The position numbers and the translations under genes are program-made. Shown one piece after another: positions 18,230-27,537 of a DNA stretch of 64,000 nucleotides. The notes beneath the pieces were generated by a model that was not told the DNA's origin, searched no databases, and saw only the letters and a list, made by a program, of their open reading frames with translations. Numbering within the stretch: position 1 is the stretch's first letter; every line of letters begins with the position of its first letter. Source of the stretch: Paramixta manurensis (GTDB taxonomy: Bacteria; Pseudomonadota; Gammaproteobacteria; Enterobacterales; Enterobacteriaceae); NCBI RefSeq assembly GCF_013285385.1, contig NZ_CP054212.1, positions 1,054,001 to 1,118,000 of the forward strand. The letters run 5' to 3'.

Positions 18230-18482
18230 GACAAGTCTCCTGTGTCAGCGAAACGGGGTTAGCGCTTCGTCGCAAAATGTTAAGTAAAGATCGCCGTCAG
18301 TAACTCTGACGTGATTGCCTGAGAATATCACTCTTTCTGGCCTGGTGCGTCATCGACTGCGCTAAAATCCTGCAACCAAACGCGCCGATGCTGGTTTTTA
18401 ACGCGCCATATCCTTATAATCTCGCGCAACCTTTTTCCCATTGCACATTTTTAAGCCACGTTTGCTGGCCGGGATTCTTTTT

Positions 18483-18941
18483 ATGAGCGAAAAATACGTC
18501 GTCACTTGGGACATGTTGCAGATCCATGCCCGTAAACTGGCTCAACGCCTGCTCCCTGTTGAACAGTGGAAAGGCATTATCGCGGTGAGCCGCGGCGGGT
18601 TGGTTCCTGCCTCGTTACTGGCGCGTGAATTGGGGCTGCGTCATGTCGATACCGTGTGTATCTCCAGCTACGACCACGATCATCAGCGCGAAATGAAAGT
18701 GCTGAAGCGTGCGGAAGGTGATGGCGAAGGGTTTATCGTAATTGATGATTTAGTGGATACGGGCGGCACCGCGCAGGCGATTCGTGATATGTACCCGAAA
18801 GCACACTTTGTTACCATTTTCGCTAAGCCGGCAGGCCGCCCGTTGGTAGACGATTATGTGGTTGATATCCCCCAAAATACCTGGATTGAGCAGCCGTGGG
18901 ACATGGGCGTGGTCTATATTCCGCCAATTGTTAAAAGCTGA
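18483..18941 (+). CDS. gpt: Xanthine-guanine phosphoribosyltransferase
   Basis: A 152-residue type I phosphoribosyltransferase starting at ATG 18483 (MSEKYVVTWDMLQ), the same start and length as E. coli Gpt. The PRPP-binding loop is VIDDLVDTGGTA. It salvages guanine and xanthine. It is followed by a terminator and then frsA. Confidence 0.97.
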   Translation: MSEKYVVTWDMLQIHARKLAQRLLPVEQWKGIIAVSRGGLVPASLLARELGLRHVDTVCISSYDHDHQREMKVLKRAEGDGEGFIVIDDLVDTGGTAQAIRDMYPKAHFVTIFAKPAGRPLVDDYVVDIPQNTWIEQPWDMGVVYIPPIVKS

Positions 18942-18957
18942 TTGATTATGGTCATTG

Positions 18958-18990
18958 CAACGCCCGGTTCTGCCGGGCGTTGTTGTTTCT
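18958..18990 (+). terminator. Terminator of gpt
   Basis: CAACGCCCGG and CCGGGCGTTG (18958-18967 and 18973-18982) form a 10-bp stem with a TTCTG loop, followed by TTGTTTCT. Confidence 0.75.
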
Positions 18991-19063
18991 ACATCTCGCC
19001 TGGCTGTATCCACCAGGCTAAACTGGTTTTTCGTCATGTTAACGCTGTGGGAGTCCGCCAATC

Positions 19064-20311
19064 GTGAACGCGAAAAATCTCAGTGAGGAGCTGTTCAAAC
19101 CTCGCTTTAAGCACCCGGAAACCTCCACGCTGGTACGCCGCCGCCCCTCGCCGACTGTGGCGGTACAATCAACATTGGATGGCGAAAACCATACCGGCTG
19201 GTATCGGATGCTTAACCGCCTGATGTGGACATGGCGCGGGCTGTCGCCACAGGAGATTAGCGAAGTATTGGCGCGTATCGCCGTCAGCCGGGCGGAGCAT
19301 ACCAACGATGCCTTACTTGATACGGTGATTGGCTATCGGGGCGGTAACTGGATCTACGAGTGGTCGAAACAGGCATCTGTGTGGCAGCAGGCGGCAGTAG
19401 ATGCCACCGATGATGCGCGTTCCGGCGAGCACTGGTTACGCGCCAGCAACCTGTATAGCCTGGCGGCGTATCCTCATATTAAAGGCGATGAACTGGCTGA
19501 GCAGGCACAAACGCTGGCGAACCGCGCCTATGAAGAGGCGGCACGCCGTTTGAGCGGTGAGCTAAAAGAGTTAACCTTTCCGGTAGAAGGCGGAAGCCCG
19601 ATTATCGGGTTTTTACATATGCCGCCGGGTGTTGAAGCGCCGTATCCGACGGTGTTGATGTGCGGCGGTCTGGATGCCCTGCAAACCGACTATTATCGCC
19701 TGTTTCATGATTACCTCGCGCCGCGCGGCATCGCCATGCTAACCATTGATATGCCATCGGTCGGCTTCTCGGCAAAATGGAAGCTGACCCAGGACACCAG
19801 CTTTTTACATCAGCAAGTGTTACGCGGGTTGTCTTCCGTCCCGTGGGTTGATCATACCCGTGTCGCGGCCTTTGGCTATCGTTTCGGGGCCAATGTCGCG
19901 GTGCGTTTAGCTTGGCTGGAAGCCGCTAAACTGCGCGGCGTTGCGTGCCTTGGGCCGGTGGTGCATGGTTTGTTAAGCGATCCACAGCGCCAGGAGAAGG
20001 TACCGGCGATGTATATGGATGTGCTGGCGAGCCGCCTTGGTATGGCAACGGCCAGCGATAGCGCGCTACGCATCGAACTGAATCGTTATTCGCTTAAAAC
20101 CCAGGGATTATTGGGTCGACGGACTCCGACACCGATGCTGGCCGGGTTTTGGCGTGATGACCCCTTCAGCCCGGAAGAAGAGTCACGACTAATTGTTAAC
20201 TCCTCGGCGCAAGGGCAACTGCTGCCGATTACGTTTTCGCCAGTGATGAAAAACTTTGACCAGGCGCTACACCAAATTTGTGACTGGTTAGCAAAGCGGC
20301 TACAGAGATGA
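19064..20311 (+). CDS. frsA: Fermentation-respiration switch protein FrsA
   Basis: A 415-residue alpha/beta-hydrolase-like protein, one residue longer than E. coli FrsA (YafA) and collinear with it. It has an N-terminal helical cap (about 1-165) and an esterase-like C-terminal fold (FPVEGGSPIIGFLHMP; VLMCGGLDALQTDYY; AAFGYRFGANVAVRLAW). FrsA binds unphosphorylated EIIA-Glc of the PTS and affects the respiration/fermentation balance. The start is GTG 19064. Confidence 0.96.
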   Translation: MNAKNLSEELFKPRFKHPETSTLVRRRPSPTVAVQSTLDGENHTGWYRMLNRLMWTWRGLSPQEISEVLARIAVSRAEHTNDALLDTVIGYRGGNWIYEWSKQASVWQQAAVDATDDARSGEHWLRASNLYSLAAYPHIKGDELAEQAQTLANRAYEEAARRLSGELKELTFPVEGGSPIIGFLHMPPGVEAPYPTVLMCGGLDALQTDYYRLFHDYLAPRGIAMLTIDMPSVGFSAKWKLTQDTSFLHQQVLRGLSSVPWVDHTRVAAFGYRFGANVAVRLAWLEAAKLRGVACLGPVVHGLLSDPQRQEKVPAMYMDVLASRLGMATASDSALRIELNRYSLKTQGLLGRRTPTPMLAGFWRDDPFSPEEESRLIVNSSAQGQLLPITFSPVMKNFDQALHQICDWLAKRLQR

Positions 20312-20367
20312 GTTGCTATTATTCAACCTTTTGCTAACAATAAAGGCCCATTAAAGGAGGTTAAGCT

Positions 20368-20769
20368 ATGACGTTACCCAGTGGACATCCCAAGAGCCGA
20401 CTCATGAAACGCTTCACTGCTTTGGGGCCCTATATACGCGAGAATAAGTGCGAAAATAATCGCTTCTTCTTCGATTGCCTGGCCGTTTGCGTCAATGTAA
20501 AACCTGCGCCTGAGAGCCGTGAATTTTGGGGCTGGTGGATGGAGCTTGAGGCCCACGCCGATCGCTTTACTTATGAATATTATTTCGGTTTGTACGATAA
20601 AGAAGGCAACTGGAGTGCTTCGGCAATCAAAGGTAAAGAGAATAATGAGAAGCTGGAAGAGACCTTGCGTAAATTCCACGAGCGTTTAAAAGCGCTGTTG
20701 GCTGAGATGAGCCTGAAACTGGAACCGGCGGAGCATTTCGCCGATGAGCCGGTAAAACTTACCGCTTAA
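20368..20769 (+). CDS. crl: Sigma-S assembly factor Crl
   Basis: A 133-residue protein matching E. coli Crl in length and core (MTLPSGHPKSRLMKRFTALG; CENNRFFFDCLAVCVN; REFWGWWMELE). Crl helps sigma-S bind core RNA polymerase and so raises the stationary-phase response. An AAAGGAGG ribosome site lies at 20353-20360. Confidence 0.97.
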   Translation: MTLPSGHPKSRLMKRFTALGPYIRENKCENNRFFFDCLAVCVNVKPAPESREFWGWWMELEAHADRFTYEYYFGLYDKEGNWSASAIKGKENNEKLEETLRKFHERLKALLAEMSLKLEPAEHFADEPVKLTA

Positions 20770-20827
20770 GTCATGAGTAGCGGAGGCGAAATCACTTTTG
20801 CCCCCGCTCACTCCAGAACGTGTTACA

Positions 20828-21937
20828 TCAGAACTGATACACCAGACCCAGCGCCACGACATCATCGTCATTCAATGACAGTTTATTATCGTCGCTCAGG
20901 CGGTTAATTTTATAATCCACATAGGTCGACATATTCTTGTTGAAGTAATACGTCGCCGCCACGTCGATATATTTCACTAAATCCACGTCGCCAATACCGT
21001 TTTCAATATCTTTGCCTTTGGTTTGCACGTAGCCCAGAGAAGGGCGCAGACCCCAGTCAAACTGATATTGCGCGACCAGTTCGATGTTTTGCGCCTTGTT
21101 TGCCGCACCATTCACTGAGGCGCCAGTCAGCCGCGATGTGCCGCTGATGGGCGTCATGTTGTGTGTTTCGGTATAAATAGCCGCCAGATAAATGTTGTTA
21201 GCGTCATATTTCAGACCGCCACCCCACGAATCGGCCTTATCGCCATGACCATAGGCGGACAGTTGCTGGCTGTCGGTACGATCGGAACTGGTATAGGCAC
21301 CGATAATGCTGACGCCAGAGTCACCGAAATCATAACCCAGCGATCCGCCGTAGCCGTCACCATTCTGCCTTAACACATCCGGACGGCTGTTACCGCTGTC
21401 GGTGTCGTTTTTCCCCTGATATTGAAGCGAGAACTTCAGGCCATCGACCAGGCCAAAGAAGTTATTGTTACGATAAGTGGCGACGCCGGTGCTGCGTTGC
21501 GTCATAAAGTTATCGGCACGCGCGGTACCATCGCCACCAAATTCCGGGAACACGTCGGTCAGCGCCTCGACGTCATACAACACGCCGTAGTTGCGACCAT
21601 AATCGATAGAGCCATAGTCACTAAATTTTAAACCGGCAAAACCTAAACGCGTTTTGGTGCCAGCGGTACCCTCGCTTTCCGCGTGGTTTACCGCTACCTG
21701 ATATTCCCACTGTCCATAGCCGGTAATCATGTCGTTAATTTGCGTTTGGCCTTTAAAGCCGAAACGGATATAAGACTGGTCGCCGTCCACCCCATCATTA
21801 TCACTAATGTAGTGTTGGGCTTTAACCCGGCCATAGAGATCCAGTTTATTGCCGTCTTTATTATAAACTTCTGCTGCGTGTGCCGTAGCCGACAGGGCCA
21901 GTGACGCGGTTAAAAGTGCCAGAGCGCTCTTCTTCAT
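20828..21937 (-). CDS. phoE: Outer-membrane porin PhoE (OmpC/OmpF family)
   Basis: A 369-residue trimeric porin with a signal peptide (MKKSALALLTASLALSATAHA), the N-terminal AEVYNKDGNKLDLYGRVKAQHY, the PEFGGD loop-3 region and a C-terminal Phe (VALGLVYQF), as needed for BAM assembly. It is about 18 residues longer than E. coli PhoE, with the extra residues in surface loops. Synteny between crl and proB and a Pho box upstream support PhoE over OmpC or OmpF. Confidence 0.9.
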   Translation of the reverse strand: MKKSALALLTASLALSATAHAAEVYNKDGNKLDLYGRVKAQHYISDNDGVDGDQSYIRFGFKGQTQINDMITGYGQWEYQVAVNHAESEGTAGTKTRLGFAGLKFSDYGSIDYGRNYGVLYDVEALTDVFPEFGGDGTARADNFMTQRSTGVATYRNNNFFGLVDGLKFSLQYQGKNDTDSGNSRPDVLRQNGDGYGGSLGYDFGDSGVSIIGAYTSSDRTDSQQLSAYGHGDKADSWGGGLKYDANNIYLAAIYTETHNMTPISGTSRLTGASVNGAANKAQNIELVAQYQFDWGLRPSLGYVQTKGKDIENGIGDVDLVKYIDVAATYYFNKNMSTYVDYKINRLSDDNKLSLNDDDVVALGLVYQF

Positions 21938-22014
21938 TTGCTAATCATCCCGGAGTAAACGTCAGTATTGCCACGAAGGCTGTTTTAATTGCACGAACGT
22001 TTTAACCGTTTGAG

Positions 22015-22032
22015 ATGAAAGATTTATGACGT
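22015..22032 (-). promoter_or_regulatory. Pho box upstream of phoE
   Basis: Read on the phoE strand, ACGTCAT-AAAT-CTTTCAT forms two 7-bp direct repeats with an AT-rich 4-bp linker, close to the PhoB consensus CTGTCAT-N4-CTGTCAT. It lies about 78 bp before the phoE ATG, and fits phosphate-starvation control. Confidence 0.65.
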
Positions 22033-22180
22033 TTTTTCGTGTTTCCGATGAAGGCCATTTTTATTGTCAGCCCGCAAGCGCAGGTAATTTTCGCGCTTTT
22101 CCCGCGCTGGCTGTTGGCATCGCGCCTGACACCTGATAAAACGTCTGCTTGCACACTTTTTTTAGCAACGGCAGGAAATA

Positions 22181-23284
22181 ATGAGCGGCAGCCAGACCCT
22201 GGTAGTCAAACTGGGGACCAGTGTCCTGACCGGCGGATCGCGTCGGTTAAATCGGGCACATATTGTTGAATTGGTTCGCCAATGCGCGCAGCAGCACGCG
22301 GCGGGACATCGAATTGTTATCGTCACCTCTGGCGCGATAGCCGCCGGACGTGAACATTTGGGGTATCCCGAACTGCCGCCGACCATCGCTTCTAAACAGT
22401 TGTTGGCAGCGGTAGGGCAAAGCCGTTTGATCCAGCTTTGGGAACAACTGTTCTCTATTTATGGCATTCATATTGGGCAGATGCTGTTGACCCGCGCCGA
22501 TCTGGAAGAACGTGAACGTTTCCTGAACGCGCGTGATATGCTGCGTGCGTTGTTGGACAATAATATTGTGCCGGTCATCAATGAGAACGATGCGGTTGCC
22601 ACCGCAGAAATAAAAGTGGGCGATAACGATAATCTTTCGGCGCTGGCGGCGATTTTGGCCGGTGCGGATAAGCTGTTGCTGTTAACCGATCAACCAGGGC
22701 TATTTACCGCCGATCCGCGTAATAATCCGCAAGCTGAATTAATTAGCGATGTTCATGGGATTGATGATGCGTTACGTACCATCGCCGGTGATAGCGTCTC
22801 TGGCCTGGGAACCGGCGGGATGGCGACCAAGTTGCAGGCCGCCGATGTTGCCTGCCGTGCCGGGATTGATGTGATTATTGCTGCTGGCGGACGGCCAGGT
22901 GTGATTGGCGATGTCATTAGCGGTCAACCGGTTGGAACACGTTTCCATGCGCTACAAACCCCGCTGGAAAACCGTAAGCGCTGGATTTTCGGCGCGCCGC
23001 CTGCCGGTGAGATTACCGTTGACGATGGCGCACTGGCCGCCATTCTGGAGCGCGGTAGTTCACTATTGCCAAAAGGCATCCGCGCGATTAGCGGTAATTT
23101 TTCCCGGGGCGAAGTTATCCGCATTCGTAGCCTGCAAGGGCGTGACATTGCGCATGGCGTATCACGTTATAACAGCGATGCCATACGTTTGATTGCCGGC
23201 CATCATAGCCAGCAAATCAGCGATATTTTAGGGTATGAATATGGTCCGGTTGCCGTGCACCGCGACGATATGATTGTTAGTTAA
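22181..23284 (+). CDS. proB: Glutamate 5-kinase ProB
   Basis: A 367-residue enzyme, the E. coli length: an amino-acid kinase domain (VVKLGTSVLTGGSRRL; PVINENDAV; GLGTGGMATKLQAADVA) and a C-terminal PUA domain from about 275. It carries out the first step of proline synthesis. AGGAA lies just before the ATG. A 10-bp gap leads to proA, so the two form the proBA operon. Confidence 0.97.
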   Translation: MSGSQTLVVKLGTSVLTGGSRRLNRAHIVELVRQCAQQHAAGHRIVIVTSGAIAAGREHLGYPELPPTIASKQLLAAVGQSRLIQLWEQLFSIYGIHIGQMLLTRADLEERERFLNARDMLRALLDNNIVPVINENDAVATAEIKVGDNDNLSALAAILAGADKLLLLTDQPGLFTADPRNNPQAELISDVHGIDDALRTIAGDSVSGLGTGGMATKLQAADVACRAGIDVIIAAGGRPGVIGDVISGQPVGTRFHALQTPLENRKRWIFGAPPAGEITVDDGALAAILERGSSLLPKGIRAISGNFSRGEVIRIRSLQGRDIAHGVSRYNSDAIRLIAGHHSQQISDILGYEYGPVAVHRDDMIVS

Positions 23285-23294
23285 GGGGTTTTCC

Positions 23295-24548
23295 ATGCTT
23301 GAGGAAATGGGTAAAGCGGCGAAAGCGGCGTCATATCAACTTTCGGTATTGTCGAGCGAGCAAAAGAACCAAGTGCTTCTGACCATTGCCGAGCGGCTGG
23401 AAGCGCAGAGCGCGGAGATCCTCGCGGCAAATGAGCTGGATTTGGCCGATGCGCGCCAAAACGGCATGAGCGAAGCGTTGCTGGATCGGCTGGCGTTAAA
23501 CCCGGCACGGCTAAAAGGCATTGCCGATGACGTGCGCCAAGTCTGCCGTCTGGCCGATCCGGTTGGGCAACTGATCGATGGCGGTCAGCTTGATAGCGGC
23601 TTACGTATTGAACGCCGTCGCGTACCGCTTGGCGTGGTTGGCGTGATCTATGAAGCCCGTCCTAACGTGACGGTAGATGTTGCTTCGCTATGCCTGAAAA
23701 CCGGTAATGCCACCATTTTGCGCGGTGGAAAAGAGACTTACCGTACTAACAGCGCCACGGTACGCGTGATTCAGGCGGCGTTGCAACAGCACGGTCTGCC
23801 CGCCGGTGCGGTGCAGGCGATCGAAAGCCCGGATCGTGAACTGGTGAATCAACTCCTGCGTCTGGATCGCTATGTCGATATGCTGATCCCGCGCGGCGGC
23901 GCTGGGTTGCATAAACTGTGCCGCGAGCAATCCACCATTCCGGTGATTACCGGCGGAATTGGCGTATGCCATATTTATGTCGATGAATCGATAGAGTTCG
24001 ACGCGGCGTTAAACGTGATTGTTAACGCCAAGAAACAGCGCCCCAGCGCCTGTAATTCACTGGAAACGCTTTTAGTTCATCACGCCATCGCCGAGCGCTT
24101 TTTGCCTGTGCTGAGCCAGCGTATGGCGGAAGAGGGCGTGAAACTGCATGCCGACCCGCGCGCATTGTCGCTGTTGCAAAATGGCCCGGCGGAAGTCAGC
24201 GAAGTCACCGAAGCGCAGTACCGCGACGAGTGGTTGTCGCTGGATCTGAACCTGAAGCTGGTGGATGGGCTGGATGAAGGGATTGCGCATATCCGTGAAT
24301 ACGGTACGCAGCATTCCGACGCGATACTGACGCGCAGTATTCGTAATGCGAACCGGTTTGTGAATGAGGTGGACTCATCGGCGGTGTATGTGAATGCCAG
24401 CACGCGCTTTACCGATGGCGGGCAGTTTGGTCTGGGCGCTGAAGTCGCGGTTAGCACTCAGAAACTGCATGCGCGTGGACCGATGGGGCTGGAAGCGTTG
24501 ACCACCTATAAATGGATTGCATACGGCGACGACACCATTCGCGGCTAA
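23295..24548 (+). CDS. proA: Gamma-glutamyl phosphate reductase ProA
   Basis: A 417-residue aldehyde-dehydrogenase-fold reductase starting at ATG 23295 (MLEEMGKAAKAASYQL), the E. coli length. It has the glutamyl-phosphate reductase motif YEARPNVTVDVA and the catalytic Cys in KQRPSACNSLETLLVH. It makes glutamate semialdehyde for proline synthesis. Confidence 0.97.
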   Translation: MLEEMGKAAKAASYQLSVLSSEQKNQVLLTIAERLEAQSAEILAANELDLADARQNGMSEALLDRLALNPARLKGIADDVRQVCRLADPVGQLIDGGQLDSGLRIERRRVPLGVVGVIYEARPNVTVDVASLCLKTGNATILRGGKETYRTNSATVRVIQAALQQHGLPAGAVQAIESPDRELVNQLLRLDRYVDMLIPRGGAGLHKLCREQSTIPVITGGIGVCHIYVDESIEFDAALNVIVNAKKQRPSACNSLETLLVHHAIAERFLPVLSQRMAEEGVKLHADPRALSLLQNGPAEVSEVTEAQYRDEWLSLDLNLKLVDGLDEGIAHIREYGTQHSDAILTRSIRNANRFVNEVDSSAVYVNASTRFTDGGQFGLGAEVAVSTQKLHARGPMGLEALTTYKWIAYGDDTIRG

Positions 24549-24648
24549 CATATTGACGGCTGGCGAGAAAATCAGCATCCGAGCGGACAGCTATTGACTC
24601 CCGGCCGAGTTTTTCTTAACGTATCGCCCCGTAGTTTCTCTCCTAAAC

Positions 24649-24724
24649 GCCGATATAGCTCAGTTGGTAGAGCAGCGCATTCGTAATGCGAAGGTCGTAG
24701 GTTCGACTCCTATTATCGGCACCA
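24649..24724 (+). tRNA. thrW: tRNA-Thr (anticodon CGT), thrW
   Basis: A 76-nt cloverleaf: acceptor arms GCCGATA and TATCGGC, a D-arm with AGCTCAGTTGGTAGAGC, an anticodon loop TTCGTAA (CGT, reads ACG Thr), a T-arm with GGTTCGACTCC and an encoded ACCA end. It lies downstream of proA as in E. coli. Its 3' end serves as the attachment site of the island. Confidence 0.97.
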
Positions 24725-24730
24725 TTTCAA
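24708..24730 (+). repeat. attL: island attachment core in the 3' end of thrW
   Basis: The last 17 bases of thrW plus six more (TCCTATTATCGGCACCATTTCAA, with the last part beyond the gene) recur at 51047-51068 with a single base deleted. The integrase gene lies 157 bp further on. The repeat marks the left end of the integrated element. Confidence 0.88.
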
Positions 24731-24836
24731 ACTCTTCCCAAGTCTACCGAAATCAACTTAAAACCCGTATACTGCGGTTTCTGGCCCGTATCTTATCTCC
24801 TGTTATCAACTGTACTCAACTGGAATCAAGTCACAG

Positions 24837-24858
24837 TTGGGGGCATAAGTGGGGGCAT
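24837..24858 (+). repeat. Integrase arm-type repeats, left end
   Basis: Two copies of TGGGGGCAT begin at 24838 and 24850, 12 bp apart, between attL and the integrase gene. A matching pair with the same 12-bp pitch occurs at the other end of the element (50965-50985). They look like arm-type binding sites of the tyrosine recombinase. Confidence 0.7.
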
Positions 24859-24887
24859 TCTGTGTTCGGTCCAGGGAGATGCCCCCA

Positions 24888-26084
24888 ATGAAGCTAAATG
24901 CGCGACAGGTAGATGCAGCTAAACCCAGAGAGAAAGCCTACAAGCTGGCAGATGGTGCTGGTTTGTATCTTGAAGTCGTTCCCTCTGGCTCTCGGTACTG
25001 GCGGATGAAGTATCGCTTCAATGGAAAAGAGAAGCGTATGGCTTTTGGGGTCTATCCGGCAGTGTCTCTTGCACAAGCGAGGGCACTACGCGATGAAGCC
25101 AAGAAAAAGCTGGCCGAGGGTATCGATCCATCGTTTGCCAAGAAAGAAGAAAAGCTGGTTCGGGATGTGCAGCTCAATAATACGTTTCAGGCAGTGGCGC
25201 TTGAATGGCACGGAACGAAGGTGAGTCGATGGTCAGAAGGTTATGCCTCCGACATTATCGAAGCTTTCAATAAAGATATTTTCCCCTATATCGGCCAGCA
25301 GCCGGTGAATGAAATCAAACCGCTGGTTCTGCTGAATGTGCTGCGTAGAATGGAAAGCCGTGGTGCGACAGAGAAGGCTAAGAAGGTTCGCCAGCGCTGC
25401 AGTGAAGTTTTTCGTTATGCCATCGTTACCGGACGCGCGGAATACAATCCTGCTGCAGATCTAACCAGTGCGATGTCAGGGCATGAATCGAAACATTACC
25501 CCTTCCTTACCGTTGAGGAGTTACCTGATTTCTTCGAAGCTCTCTCAGGCTATACAGGAAGCCCGCTGGTTGTGCTTGCCGCTCGGCTGCTGATCCTTAC
25601 GGGAGTTCGCACCGGCGAGCTTCGAGGTGCTTTCTGGAGTGAGTTTGATCTTGAAAAAGCGGTGTGGGAAATACCTGCAGAGCGTATGAAGATGAAACGG
25701 CCTCACCTTGTCCCCCTCTCTACCCAAGCACTAGAGATCGTACAGCAGCTCAAAGTGATGTCTGGGCAATATCATCTGGTGTTTCCTGGGAGGAATGATC
25801 CCCGCAAGACGATGAGTGAAGCGAGTATTAATCAGGTATTCAAACGGATTGGGTATACGGGAAAGGTTACTGGACATGGTTTTCGGCACACGATGAGTAC
25901 GATTTTGCATGAAGAAGGGTTCAATACGGCGTGGATTGAAACTCAGCTTGCGCATGTCGATAAGAATGCGATTCGCGGAACGTACAATCATGCGTTGTAT
26001 TTGGAGGGCAGGAGGGAGATGATGCAGTGGTATGCGGATTATATTGATAAAGTTGGAAGGGTTGCTCTCAGGAGTGCTTCATAA
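24888..26084 (+). CDS. P4-type tyrosine integrase of the thrW island
   Basis: A 398-residue integrase. The ATG at 24888 has AGGGAGA at 24873-24879; earlier in-frame starts would precede this site. It has the P4-family N-terminal DUF4102-like domain (MKLNARQVDAAKPREKAYKLADG), a SAM-like core-binding domain (about 95-190) and the catalytic domain with R241 (LTGVRTGELRG), H330-x-x-R333 (HGFRHTMST), H356 and Tyr366 (RGTYNHA). It looks intact. It reads away from thrW, the usual arrangement for CP4-like islands. Confidence 0.95.
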   Translation: MKLNARQVDAAKPREKAYKLADGAGLYLEVVPSGSRYWRMKYRFNGKEKRMAFGVYPAVSLAQARALRDEAKKKLAEGIDPSFAKKEEKLVRDVQLNNTFQAVALEWHGTKVSRWSEGYASDIIEAFNKDIFPYIGQQPVNEIKPLVLLNVLRRMESRGATEKAKKVRQRCSEVFRYAIVTGRAEYNPAADLTSAMSGHESKHYPFLTVEELPDFFEALSGYTGSPLVVLAARLLILTGVRTGELRGAFWSEFDLEKAVWEIPAERMKMKRPHLVPLSTQALEIVQQLKVMSGQYHLVFPGRNDPRKTMSEASINQVFKRIGYTGKVTGHGFRHTMSTILHEEGFNTAWIETQLAHVDKNAIRGTYNHALYLEGRREMMQWYADYIDKVGRVALRSAS

Positions 26085-26650
26085 TTAGATTTCTCTAAAC
26101 TTAACTGGATCGTTAGGAATACAGGCAAATTCTACAATTATTGCTCCTCCATAATGGAGGGGCTGAAAATAATAATTATTTTTATGAATCACACTCAAGT
26201 TTATTATTAATTTCTTTAACTATTAAATATAATGTTTATAAATTACAGAAGAGACGTAAATCATATCTTATTTATTAGTTAATTTGAGGTGGAATTAATA
26301 GGTTCACGTTTAATGATGCTGCAAACCTTGAAGTGCCATCCCTTTGGATATGTGTTTGATTTTATATGCAACTAATTGTCTCATATAATATTTAATAATG
26401 CACAGCATTCATTTTTTAGGTATAATAAACCGGTTGCGGCATTTTAGACGAGTACATGTCTCTTATAAATGTGATTTATAACTTATTGATTTTCAAGGTT
26501 AAGTGTATTTAAAGAGGCAATCTAAGCTGGTTAGAGAAATCCCAGTTCCAATTCTCTATAGCCATTGATATCAATAAATAGTAGAATGTAAAGATTATAG
26601 AAAATTGTATTGTGTCTATATGATTTTATTTTTTAAGTAGGAGGCGGCGT
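26085..26650. other. AT-rich gene-free stretch after the integrase
   Basis: About 560 bp of strongly AT-rich DNA with many stops in all frames. I see no gene, no clear repeat and no tRNA fragment. The 3' part must hold the promoter of the following gene (AT-rich hexamers, no site I would commit to). Confidence 0.6.
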
Positions 26651-27373
26651 GTGAAAAGAAAAGTAGAAATAACCAAGAACAGCTTTTTTGAGCTTTTTTC
26701 TGATGCAATAACTCTTTATGAATTATCAGTTGCAACACAAAAAACACACATCAAAAAAACACTTGCAAAATCAAGTATACTTTCAATTAACTACGCTATT
26801 GAGGCTGCAGCTAACTCATTTTTATCTTCTATAGAAATATCGCAAAAGTTAAAAGATCAAATTGACAGGTTCTCTTCACTTGATAAATTTGACTATACTC
26901 TTCAATGGCATAAAGACATATCTTTACCTCGTGGAACCACTCAAACACAAATAATAAAAGAATTAATAGCACAACGAAATGCATTGGTACATCCCAAGAT
27001 TAAAATTTTCACTGATACAATAGAAACTAAACCGGGTGAAGGAAAAATCGCTTATCAACACCAGTCTAATAGTCACTCCGAACAAGTTAAAAGTAATATA
27101 TCAGGTATATCACTTGATCCTGAAACATATACTGAAAAAGATGCTTTTATTGCGATCAAGGCTCTTGTGGATTTTTTAAATTGCTACGTTAACGATTGGT
27201 GGGGTATTGATTTGGATACATCTGCTTTATTGCTTTTGCCATCATGGAACGGCTCAATACAAGCGCAGCCAATAATTTATGAGAGAAACTCACTGGAGAC
27301 TGTTCTAAGGCATGATCCTGAGCTAAAAATAAAGTTTATTGGGTTGCATGGTATATTTGAGCAATTTCAATAA
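26651..27373 (+). CDS. Hypothetical protein with a HEPN-like R-x4-H motif
   Basis: A 240-residue protein starting at GTG 26651 behind GGAGG (26640-26644). It is low in GC compared with the backbone. The first 125 residues look all-helical (SINYAIEAAANSFLSSIE; IIKELIAQRNALVHPKIK), and R109-N-A-L-V-H114 matches the RNxxxH motif of HEPN ribonucleases. The last third is unlike anything I know. HEPN proteins often act in abortive infection or as toxin parts; no partner nucleotidyltransferase is adjacent, but a SIR2 gene converges on it. The HEPN call rests on one motif and its helical setting. Confidence 0.55.
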   Translation: MKRKVEITKNSFFELFSDAITLYELSVATQKTHIKKTLAKSSILSINYAIEAAANSFLSSIEISQKLKDQIDRFSSLDKFDYTLQWHKDISLPRGTTQTQIIKELIAQRNALVHPKIKIFTDTIETKPGEGKIAYQHQSNSHSEQVKSNISGISLDPETYTEKDAFIAIKALVDFLNCYVNDWWGIDLDTSALLLLPSWNGSIQAQPIIYERNSLETVLRHDPELKIKFIGLHGIFEQFQ

Positions 27374-27537
27374 TACTCCATAAATTATTTATAGCAGAAG
27401 GAATGATGAGAGGCGCTCCTTTACCAAACTTTAACGCCTGCTTCTTCTCTTAGTCAATAACAGACGTTAAGCGCTACGGCATGTCGAAATTTTTTGCTGA
27501 TTGATGAGTAATCAACAATGGTAAAAAACCATAAAGG

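Noticed and set aside
24339..24352. 14-base copy of the thrW anticodon arm (ATTCGTAATGCGAA) inside proA
   Set aside because: It encodes conserved ProA residues and lacks the rest of a tRNA, so it is a chance match and not an attachment site.
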